DNA of 10,783 nucleotides from Cyanobacteria bacterium HKST-UBA02 (GTDB lineage Bacteria > Cyanobacteriota > Vampirovibrionia > Obscuribacterales > Obscuribacteraceae). The notes under the pieces were generated by a model. The model did not search any database. It saw nothing but the letters and a program-made list of their open reading frames with translations, and was not told the origin of the DNA. The stretch is from contig JAGQHH010000039.1 of assembly GCA_020431945.1 (NCBI GenBank), forward strand, positions 1 to 10,783, written 5' to 3'. The translations under genes and the position numbers were made by a program. Each line of letters begins with the position of its first letter. Position 1 is the first letter of the stretch. Positions 1 to 6,212 of this stretch are shown in pieces.

Positions 1-544
1 GGAAGCGGATGGTGCGGGTCGCCCGGGAAACGATCTGACAGCGAGGCAGATGGGATGCCAGGCGAGCCGTGCCCTGCTCGGTCACTTTCGAGCCGTCCAG
101 ATAGAGATAGCGAAGTTGTTTCAGATGAAGGAGAAACTCCATACCCTCATCGGTGACATTGGTATTGCTCAGATCGAGGCTGGAGAGCCCGGTGAGATTG
201 ACCAGATACATGAGCCCGCGATCGGTGATGGGGCTGCCGGGTAGAGTCAGATAGCGGACACTGATCAGATCTTTGATGCTGGAGAGCTCCAGATCGGTAA
301 CCGGTCTCTGTCTGAAATCAATCGAGGTGAGGGCGTTGCCATCCAGGGCCGAGAGCACCGAGACATCGGCGAGGCGGTCCACCAGCAAGTGGAGGTTCCC
401 GAAAAGCGGGACATTCACATAACCGATGGCGTCTCCGACTTTCTTTTCCCACCAGGTGCTTTTCTCTGCTCCGGCGGTGATGAGATAGAGAGCTCCGAGG
501 GTACGCTCGCTGGGAAAAGTTATGGTTCGTTCCTGGACTGTCAT
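1..544 (-). CDS. Leucine-rich repeat protein, C-terminus cut by window edge
   Basis: The complement reads open from an ATG at 544 to the window edge (181 codons, no stop). After an N-terminal stretch of about 70 residues (starts MTVQERTITFPSERTLGALY) come leucine-rich repeats of about 24 residues with the frame 'L..L.L..T.VTD.G...L..L', for example LSSLDLSNTNVTDEGMEFLL near residues 117-136 and LRYLYLDGSKVTEQGTARLA near 142-161, then LPRCQI, the kind of segment that closes an LRR block. Such repeats form a curved scaffold used for protein binding; there is no catalytic motif. No signal peptide or membrane segment is visible, so a cytoplasmic location is inferred. The start follows the permease stop by one base (TGA-C-ATG) with only a weak AGG ahead of it, so translation is probably coupled to the permease. 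The binding partner is unknown. More repeats or another domain could lie beyond the edge. The LRR assignment is firm; the role is not. Confidence 0.85.
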   Translation of the reverse strand, partial: MTVQERTITFPSERTLGALYLITAGAEKSTWWEKKVGDAIGYVNVPLFGNLHLLVDRLADVSVLSALDGNALTSIDFRQRPVTDLELSSIKDLISVRYLTLPGSPITDRGLMYLVNLTGLSSLDLSNTNVTDEGMEFLLHLKQLRYLYLDGSKVTEQGTARLASHLPRCQIVSRATRTIRF

Positions 545-545
545 G

Positions 546-2561
546 TCAGGCCTGTGTTTCGGCGTCTCTGCTCTCTGTGGGCTTGGCGAATCGAGGCACG
601 TTCTTATCCAGTACGATATTCCCAATATTGACTACAGGCACACCCAGATTGTTCTCCAGATCCCGGGCATACTTCTCGGCATTGACCGGGTCAGTGCCGG
701 TGCCGATGAAGACCTTGTCGAATGGATGGGATTTCTTGAGATAGATCAAACCGTCCACCAGGCTCTCGGGCAGGATCTTGACGGTCAAGATCAGGTCGTT
801 ATGGCTGAAGGACGGGGCGATCTGCTGGGAGACCACCCTTTGCAGGAGCTCGTACATGATCCCCCGGCGCGCCTGCTCTTCTTCGGCATGATAGATGATT
901 ATCTCTTTCGGTCCGGGCTCTTCCTTCTCCAGGAGCCGGATGATCAGCGATGCCAGGGAGCGAGCCTTGGCTCCGGCGGTGCAGAGAACGAAGACCGGCA
1001 GATTCTCAGGAAGGGTGGAGAGCTGGCTGAATTTGCCGAGACCGAGCCGCAGGTCCGGAAGCTCGCGCAGGCGACCCTCGAGCACTCCGAGACGGTAGAA
1101 ACACATGACCAGGAGGATGGCCAGCAGGATCTGGACGCCCAGGGTGCGTGACTCGTCGGTGGTTACCAGAAGGACACCTTCCGAGAAGAGAAGCGTGATC
1201 ATGCCGATCACAGGTGGAATCGGTACTTTGGTCTTGCCCACCGGCAGGGTCCAGCTCGTCTTGAAAGGCGCTCTTTCGACCTTGAGGGGCATCTTGAAGC
1301 GCATCATGATCACGCCCAGACAGAACGAGCCCATGACTGCCAGGAAGGCCATGCCGTAGACCTGGGAGAGATGCTCGACATGACCGGGGAGCATGAAGAT
1401 GAGGAAGACGGTGAGGAGCATGAAGGGCAGCACTACATAAGGGTAGCCCTGGAACATCTGGACCCGGTGTGCCCAGCGTCTGAGGAGCACCCCGGGGAGA
1501 TTGCCCTGTTTGGCCATTGTGGTACAGAGACCGATACAGCCGACATAAGCAGTGTTGACAGCAGCGAAGAGAGTAGCGCCGGCGTCCACCACCAGGATAT
1601 TGCGGAGCATTTCGCCGCCTTCGGCGAAAGCCAGCCCGGAAAGAAGATAATTGGCATTGGCCTGGATCTCGGCAGGCGTAAGCAGGGTCAGGCAGAGAAG
1701 AGAGGTCACCGGCGCTGTTATGCCGACGAGAATTACCACTGCCATATAGATCCAGCGCAGGGTTTTCCAGGTCGGTGTTTTGAGCTGCTCGACTATCTGG
1801 GCTGCCGATTCGAAACCGGTGATCCCCAGAAATGCCGCGGCGAAGCCATGAAGTAGATTCTGGGGCGAGATGCTCGGCAGGTCTCGATAAACGATAGAGA
1901 AGTCGACCCCGCGCTCGAAAGCCATCCAGAGCCCTTTTACATCCAGGAAGAGCAGAAGGGAGAAGTGGAAAAAGGCGATACAGAAGACTATCATCGCCGG
2001 CTCTTTGATACCGACTATATTGGCGAGACCGAAAAAGAGAACCGGAGCAAGGGCCACCGCCATGATCATCATGGTGGGCCAGTTCGAGTCGGCGCTGAAA
2101 GAATCTATATAGTACGCACCGGAAAGGGCGCTGACGGCGGCGGTTGCCAGGTAGGAAAGGATGGTCAGGGCACCGACCACCAGGGCAAGGCGCTTGCCCA
2201 CGGTCTGGAGGACCATGATATAGGCGCCGCCGTTGAAGGGGCTGACCGAGCAACCTTCTTCATAAGTGCTCTTGAAAAGCCACATTACCAGGCAGACGAC
2301 CAGGATGATCAGCGGTGCTGCAAAGTGGACATAAGGCAGGATGACTGCCGTTGTGTAGAAAACCGAGGTGCCGATGTCGGCGCCGACTATGGCTGCTCCC
2401 AGCCACCAGGGAAGCAGGGCCCCGGCGGCTTTGGCGAAAGACTTGGATTGTTCTGCGGCGACCCTGGCGTCTACCAGGCGATCGGTTGGCTCGCCGGCCA
2501 TCCAGCCCGGGCGCTGGTTATTGGGATTTTCGGGAGAAGGCTCTGACATTTGGGTTTCCAT
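546..2561 (-). CDS. APC-superfamily permease with C-terminal USP-like cytoplasmic domain
   Basis: A 671-residue secondary transporter. After a hydrophilic tail of about 48 residues, roughly a dozen hydrophobic helices run from about residue 50 to 490. Helix 1 carries GADIGTSVFY (60-69), which matches the broken-helix G-x-G-T substrate site of amino-acid/polyamine/cation (APC) permeases. CSVSPFNGGAYIMVL (104-118) and GITGFESAAQIVEQLKTP (246-263, the TM6 region) are also APC hallmarks. From about 518 to 648 lies a soluble alpha/beta domain with alternating strands (LPVFVLCTA, KEIIIYHA, LILTVKIL, DKVFIGTG, VPVVNIG) that looks like a universal-stress-protein fold, but without the usual G-x2-G-x9-G(S/T) ATP loop. 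APC permeases with such tails include amino-acid carriers and KimA-type potassium importers, so the substrate is unresolved (amino acid more likely from the TM1/TM6 motifs). The start could instead be the Met at residue 5. It lies fourth in the leftward operon, and the LRR gene follows within 1 nt. Confidence 0.85.
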   Translation of the reverse strand: METQMSEPSPENPNNQRPGWMAGEPTDRLVDARVAAEQSKSFAKAAGALLPWWLGAAIVGADIGTSVFYTTAVILPYVHFAAPLIILVVCLVMWLFKSTYEEGCSVSPFNGGAYIMVLQTVGKRLALVVGALTILSYLATAAVSALSGAYYIDSFSADSNWPTMMIMAVALAPVLFFGLANIVGIKEPAMIVFCIAFFHFSLLLFLDVKGLWMAFERGVDFSIVYRDLPSISPQNLLHGFAAAFLGITGFESAAQIVEQLKTPTWKTLRWIYMAVVILVGITAPVTSLLCLTLLTPAEIQANANYLLSGLAFAEGGEMLRNILVVDAGATLFAAVNTAYVGCIGLCTTMAKQGNLPGVLLRRWAHRVQMFQGYPYVVLPFMLLTVFLIFMLPGHVEHLSQVYGMAFLAVMGSFCLGVIMMRFKMPLKVERAPFKTSWTLPVGKTKVPIPPVIGMITLLFSEGVLLVTTDESRTLGVQILLAILLVMCFYRLGVLEGRLRELPDLRLGLGKFSQLSTLPENLPVFVLCTAGAKARSLASLIIRLLEKEEPGPKEIIIYHAEEEQARRGIMYELLQRVVSQQIAPSFSHNDLILTVKILPESLVDGLIYLKKSHPFDKVFIGTGTDPVNAEKYARDLENNLGVPVVNIGNIVLDKNVPRFAKPTESRDAETQA

Positions 2562-2576
2562 TCAATCTCGGAGCAT
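2562..2576 (-). other. Possible four-codon leader ORF (M-L-R-D-stop) before the permease
   Basis: On the complement, ATG CTC CGA GAT TGA lies directly against the permease ATG (TGAATG) and in the same frame. It is preceded by AGGAG (2581-2585) with a 4-nt gap, the best ribosome-binding sequence in this spacer; the permease ATG itself has none at normal distance. Ribosomes could load here, terminate at once and restart on the permease. That is inference: an ORF this short can occur by chance. Confidence 0.3.
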
Positions 2577-2584
2577 TATGCTCC
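2570..2584. repeat. 15-bp palindrome in the MATE-permease spacer
   Basis: GGAGCAT-T-ATGCTCC is a perfect 7-bp inverted repeat around one base. In the leftward mRNA it overlaps most of the AGGAG ribosome-binding sequence and the start of the small leader ORF. With a one-base centre it cannot close as a full 7-bp hairpin (some inner pairs must open), so a protein operator or a weak translational hairpin are both possible. There is no U-tract, so it is not an intrinsic terminator. Confidence 0.45.
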
Positions 2585-2624
2585 TGTGTCAGGATAAAAT
2601 CCAGAGGCCCGATCACAAATGAAA

Positions 2625-3956
2625 TCAGACCGTCTTTCCTTTGAGGGGGCTCTTTCCCAGACCCGGAAAGACTCTCAGGACACCGAAGGCTGCCCGGATC
2701 GATATCCAGAAAGCGGTAATGATCCAGATCGCGGTGAGACCGTTGCCCGCCCCGCTCAGATAGAGAAGGCAGACACCGGTGGTAGTGGCCAGGATCATCA
2801 CATTGCGGAGGAAGGCGAAGTCGCCGGTTCCCCAGTGAACTCCGTCGGTGGCGAAGGCCAGGGCATTGAGCGGCTGAGCCACAGAAGCGAGGAACCAGGC
2901 TTCCGGGAAGATACTCCTCGAAGATGGCGGCACCAGAAGATTCATGACTGCCCCGGTGGTGGAGAGCATGGCAAGGGCAAGGAGGGCGCCGGTGCCGACA
3001 CTCCAGGCGAAGACATAGCTCGCTACCCGGCGAGCCTGCTCGAGATTGCCGGCGCCGATGAAAAAGCCCACCAGGCTCTGGCCGGTTATGGCGAAGCTAT
3101 CCAGAAACAGGGCTGTGAAGATCCAGACCTGCCTGATGGCTTGATGGGCAGCACCGGTATCCGCACCAGCTTCGGTGGCGGCCCTGGTAGTGAGCAATAG
3201 AAAGGTAGTGAGAAGCCCGGTACGGATGAAGAGATCCCCGCCCACTCGGATGAGGGCAGTGGCTTCTGAGAGATCCAGTCCTTTCGGCGCTCCCAGATTC
3301 TTGAACACTGCGAAAAGACACCAGGCTGCTCCGAACCACTGGCTGGCGATGGTGGCCAGGGCGGCTCCGGCTATCCCCAGGGCCGGCAGAGGTCCGAATC
3401 CGAAGATCAAAACAGGATCGAGGGCGACATTCAGGATATTGATAGCGAGAGCGACTTTCATCGGGGTTCTCATATCCTGCAAGCCCCTCAGAACTCCAAA
3501 TGCGGTAGCGGATATGAGGACAGCCGGCGCCGCCAGGAAGCGAATATTCATATAGGTCCTGGCATTCTCGAGAACCTCGCCGGAGGCGCCCATGAGGGCG
3601 GCTGCCTGGGAGGAGAGAAGAATGCCCGGAATCGCCACCGCCATCCCGAAAGCCAGAGCGAGAAGCAGCGCCTGGCCGGAAAGTACCGAGGCTCGCCCCT
3701 GATCATTGCCTCCCCAGCTCTGGGCTACCTGGGTCTGGGAGCCGATACCCAGAAAATTGAAAATCCAGAGAACGCTCGAAAGCGTGATGGTGCCCACTCC
3801 CAGTCCGGCGAGACTGGCGGCGCCGAGCTTCGCCACGAAGGCTGTATCCACGAGCCCGGTGAGGGGCTCGGCGATCATCGAAACGAGCACCGGCAGGGCC
3901 AGGGCAATGAGGGTGCGATTGGGTCTGGCGATAAAGCTGTGTTCCTGGTCGGTCAT
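2625..3956 (-). CDS. MATE-family multidrug/organic cation efflux protein, DinF-like
   Basis: A 443-residue, almost wholly hydrophobic protein, the usual length for a 12-helix multidrug and toxic compound extrusion (MATE) antiporter, which exports cationic compounds in exchange for Na+ or H+. Helix 1 has LPVLVSMIAEPLTGLVDTAF followed by VAKLG. The Asp at about residue 37 corresponds to the conserved helix-1 acidic residue of DinF/PfMATE-type proteins. The second half repeats the layout, as in the two-bundle MATE fold. The start is the ATG at 3956, 6 nt after the kinase stop (TAG), with no strong ribosome-binding sequence, so expression probably depends on read-through from the kinase gene. Placement directly behind a two-component system suggests it is a regulated output, perhaps in response to a toxic or membrane-active compound. 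Family is confident; the exported substrate is unknown. Confidence 0.92.
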   Translation of the reverse strand: MTDQEHSFIARPNRTLIALALPVLVSMIAEPLTGLVDTAFVAKLGAASLAGLGVGTITLSSVLWIFNFLGIGSQTQVAQSWGGNDQGRASVLSGQALLLALAFGMAVAIPGILLSSQAAALMGASGEVLENARTYMNIRFLAAPAVLISATAFGVLRGLQDMRTPMKVALAINILNVALDPVLIFGFGPLPALGIAGAALATIASQWFGAAWCLFAVFKNLGAPKGLDLSEATALIRVGGDLFIRTGLLTTFLLLTTRAATEAGADTGAAHQAIRQVWIFTALFLDSFAITGQSLVGFFIGAGNLEQARRVASYVFAWSVGTGALLALAMLSTTGAVMNLLVPPSSRSIFPEAWFLASVAQPLNALAFATDGVHWGTGDFAFLRNVMILATTTGVCLLYLSGAGNGLTAIWIITAFWISIRAAFGVLRVFPGLGKSPLKGKTV

Positions 3957-3962
3957 CTATTT

Positions 3963-5342
3963 CTAAGCTGGAAAGGAAACAGTAATTCTCGTGCCCTTGC
4001 CGTCGCTTCCTTCGCTGACGGAGATGGAGGCGTTATGGGCGCGGGCGATCTCGGTGACGATAGCCAGTCCCAGACCGCTACCCGGTACATCCAGATCGGA
4101 GCCGGTGACCCGGTAGAATCGCTCAAAAACCCGGTCTCGCTCGCCTTCCGGAATGCCGATCCCGTCGTCCTCCACCACCAGCTCGATGGCACCATTGCCT
4201 GAAGGGGCGACGCTTATCATCACCCGGCCGCCGGGATGATTGTATCTGATAGCGTTCTCGAGAAGATTGGTGAAAAGCTCTTGAATCCCCACCCTGTCTC
4301 CCAGGACGAAACAGGGATGCTCGGAGGCCAGGAAGTCTAGCTCCACTTCCCGGGCGATGGACTCGGGCACGATCTCTTCGGTGACATCGGAGACAGCGAT
4401 ATTCAGATCCACCTGCTCGAAGGCGTTTTGAGTGGCAGAGTGCTCGGCCTTGGAGAGGCTGAGCAATTGCTGGACCGTGCGGGTCATGCGCTCGATGCCG
4501 CCATCGAGCTGTTTGAGCAGGTCCTTGATGCTCTCGGGGTCGGATTCTTTTTTAGCCAGATCGGCATAGGTCTTCAAGCCTGCCAGAGGCGTGCGGAGCT
4601 GGTGGGCGGCATTGGAAGCGAAACGGCGCTGCCGGGCTATGTCTTCCCGGGCACGGGCGAGAAGGTCGTTGAGGGATACGAGAAAAGGCCCCACCTCCTC
4701 CGGGGCTTCGCCCTGATCGATCGGTGATAGATCCCTGGGGTCCCGGCGGGCGACAGCGGTGGTGATATTCTCCAGGGGCTTGATCCCCTTGGTGACGCCT
4801 ACTCTTACTGCCACTACCGCCGACACTATCAATATGAGCTGGGGAAGGACTATCCCGGCAAGGATCTGCTGGGTGAGCTCCCGGCGGGCGTTGCGGGTCT
4901 CGGCGACCTGTATGATCACCGATCCCATCGGGCTTTCCGGCGCCAGCATTCTTATGACGCCCACCCTGAGCTCGCGACCAGAGACGTGCTCCATCCTGAA
5001 AACGGCTTTTTCGCCTACAGCCGGAGCCTCTCTTGGAGGTGGAAGAATAGCATCGCCAGCCAGTCTCAGACCGTCCGGGGAAAAGACCTGGAAATAGAAA
5101 TCATCTCTGTAATTGTGCCTGAATATATCGAGCACTTCCCGGGGAATGTCGGCGGTGACCTTTTCGCCCCTGACTCTTATTCGACCCGCCACAGAGTCGG
5201 CGGAGTTGAGGAGCTGGCGGTCATACAGGCTTCTGGCGAAGTGATCGGCGATCAGATAGGTGAAAGCGACCGATACCACTAGCAGTGTCATCAGCGGCAC
5301 CATCAGCCAGAGCATCAGCTTTTTTCTGATCGAATTGTTCAT
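3963..5342 (-). CDS. Sensor histidine kinase, QseC/TctE/PmrB-like
   Basis: A 459-residue membrane sensor kinase. Helix 1 is at about residues 10-31 and helix 2 at about 159-182, framing a periplasmic/extracytoplasmic domain of about 125 residues of the type seen in TctE/QseC kinases (2CSK_N). A HAMP-like linker follows (about 183-235), then the H-box FASNAAHQLRTPLAGLKT with phospho-acceptor His247, the N-box ELFTNLLENAIRYNHPGG (355-372), the G1 box VEDDGIGIP (390-398), the F-box FERFYR and the G2 box GSGLGLAI (421-428), so all ATPase motifs are intact. I chose the ATG at 5342, which shares its A with the regulator's TGA stop (TGATG); a TTG one codon earlier is possible but less likely. It phosphorylates the adjacent OmpR-type regulator. 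The ligand is unknown; QseC, PmrB and TctE relatives respond to quite different signals, so no specific symbol is given. Confidence 0.95.
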   Translation of the reverse strand: MNNSIRKKLMLWLMVPLMTLLVVSVAFTYLIADHFARSLYDRQLLNSADSVAGRIRVRGEKVTADIPREVLDIFRHNYRDDFYFQVFSPDGLRLAGDAILPPPREAPAVGEKAVFRMEHVSGRELRVGVIRMLAPESPMGSVIIQVAETRNARRELTQQILAGIVLPQLILIVSAVVAVRVGVTKGIKPLENITTAVARRDPRDLSPIDQGEAPEEVGPFLVSLNDLLARAREDIARQRRFASNAAHQLRTPLAGLKTYADLAKKESDPESIKDLLKQLDGGIERMTRTVQQLLSLSKAEHSATQNAFEQVDLNIAVSDVTEEIVPESIAREVELDFLASEHPCFVLGDRVGIQELFTNLLENAIRYNHPGGRVMISVAPSGNGAIELVVEDDGIGIPEGERDRVFERFYRVTGSDLDVPGSGLGLAIVTEIARAHNASISVSEGSDGKGTRITVSFPA

Positions 5343-6013
5343 CAATTTTGAGGTGTCTCGAGAAGATAGCCGAGACCCCGGATGGTCCTGATATTGGTCC
5401 CGGATTCCTCGAGCTTTTTACGAAGTCGATGAACGATGATCTCGATGGCATTGAAGCTGATCTGCTCTTCCCAGCTCGAGAGATGCTCTCTGATCTGGTT
5501 CTTGTTCACGACTTTTCCGATTCTCTGGAGCAGCAATTCCAGAACTTCGACTTCTCTGGCGGAGAGCTCCACCGGCTCGCCTTTCACTGTCATGCGCCGG
5601 CCTAAGGTGTCGAAACAGAATTCGCCATGCCTGATCTCGGTGAGATTGCCCCAGTTCTCTTTGCGTAGAAGGGCTCGCACTCTCGCTTCGAGCTCGGCGA
5701 GATGGAAGGGCTTGGTCATATAGTCGTTGGCCCCGAGATCGAGACCGGTAACCCTGTCCTCCAGGGTGTCCCGGGCTGTGAGGATGAGGACCGGCGTGGC
5801 CTTGCCTCGCTCTCTGAGCCTGGTCAGGACCTCCAGTCCGTCCATCTCGGGCAGACCGAGATCGAGAACGAGAAGATCGTAGTCGGTGCCGACCAGGGCC
5901 CGGTCCGCATCCATACCGGTCCTGACATGATCGACTACATAGCCGTTCTGTGTGAGAGCCAGGCTCACTCCGTTGCTCAGCATCTGATCGTCTTCCACCA
6001 GTAGAATGCGCAT
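5342..6013 (-). CDS. OmpR/PhoB-family DNA-binding response regulator
   Basis: A 223-residue two-component regulator. The receiver domain (1-118) begins MRILLVEDDQ and has the acidic pair D8/D9, phospho-acceptor Asp51 (in LLVLDLGLPEMDGL), Thr79 and Lys101 (in DYMTKPF). The winged-helix DNA-binding domain (about 127-220) ends in the recognition segment NAIEIIVHRLRKKLEESG and the wing IRTIRGLGYLLE, as in QseB/TctD/PmrA-type regulators. The frame stays open for 21 further codons upstream (to an ATG at 6076), but I start at 6013: the domain's first strand begins there, and AAGGAG (6022-6027) sits 8 nt ahead. It is the first gene of the leftward operon, so it probably controls the kinase, MATE, permease and LRR genes and possibly its own promoter. 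It overlaps the kinase start by one base. Confidence 0.96.
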   Translation of the reverse strand: MRILLVEDDQMLSNGVSLALTQNGYVVDHVRTGMDADRALVGTDYDLLVLDLGLPEMDGLEVLTRLRERGKATPVLILTARDTLEDRVTGLDLGANDYMTKPFHLAELEARVRALLRKENWGNLTEIRHGEFCFDTLGRRMTVKGEPVELSAREVEVLELLLQRIGKVVNKNQIREHLSSWEEQISFNAIEIIVHRLRKKLEESGTNIRTIRGLGYLLETPQN

Positions 6014-6021
6014 TTTCTGAG

Positions 6022-6027
6022 CTCCTT
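6022..6027 (-). promoter_or_regulatory. Strong Shine-Dalgarno that sets the regulator start
   Basis: AAGGAG on the complement lies 8 nt before the ATG at 6013. It favours this start over the in-frame ATG at 6076, which would add a 21-residue tail absent from typical regulators. Confidence 0.8.
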
Positions 6028-6057
6028 GCCGGTTAAGGTCTTCAATGGGCTTACTCG

Positions 6058-6066
6058 ATGATAACA
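6058..6066 (-). promoter_or_regulatory. Candidate extended -10 of the leftward operon
   Basis: The complement reads TGTTATCAT, matching the extended -10 form TGnTATAAT in TG and five of the six core bases. The TTGAAA at 6076-6081 is too close (12 nt) to be a normal -35, so this would be a -35-independent promoter. Predicted transcription starts near 6051, giving a leader of about 38 nt. Pattern match only. Confidence 0.35.
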
Positions 6067-6132
6067 AACCTGGCATTTCAAGGGGGCGGGCTCCACCTAT
6101 ATATTTGAGCTCTATTACTTATTCATTTACTG

Positions 6133-6138
6133 CATAAT
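6133..6138 (+). promoter_or_regulatory. Candidate -10 of the rightward glucose operon
   Basis: CATAAT differs from TATAAT at one base and sits in the AT-rich centre of the divergent region. A TTGAGC at 6105-6110 resembles a -35 but is 22 nt away, too far for a standard promoter. A second weak option is TGCTATCCT at 6154-6162. Neither is compelling. Confidence 0.28.
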
Positions 6139-6156
6139 CTGCGGCGCACAATCTGC
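6136..6156 (+). repeat. Short direct repeat AATCTGC, 14-nt period
   Basis: AATCTGC occurs at 6136-6142 and again at 6150-6156, with one further matching base upstream of each. It overlaps and follows the candidate -10 of the glucose operon. Tandem half-sites in this position could bind a regulator. A seven-base repeat is weak evidence on its own. Confidence 0.3.
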
Positions 6157-6212
6157 TATCCTTTTCGGTTCGTTCAGGTAGAAAGAAGTCGGAGACGACG
6201 GAGAGTAAGACT

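Larger units (their letters stand above)
6014..6212. promoter_or_regulatory. Divergent control region between the two operons
   Basis: This 199-bp stretch is the only sizeable non-coding gap in the window and separates the heads of the leftward two-component/transport operon and the rightward glucose operon. Its centre (about 6098-6138) is distinctly AT-rich compared with the flanking genes, as expected for promoters, and a G/C-rich block (6081-6092) sits beside it. It must hold both promoters. I find no convincing terminator and no RNA gene in it. Confidence 0.75.

Noticed and set aside
1006..2253. Open frame of 415 codons inside the permease gene, same strand, shifted frame
   Set aside because: Its product is rich in Arg, Pro, Gly and Ser with no domain, while the overlapping frame is a clear APC permease. 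It is a by-product of codon bias.
6014..6076. Longer version of the response regulator starting at 6076
   Set aside because: It adds 21 residues before the receiver domain. AAGGAG stands 8 nt before the ATG at 6013, and the extension would swallow the candidate promoter.
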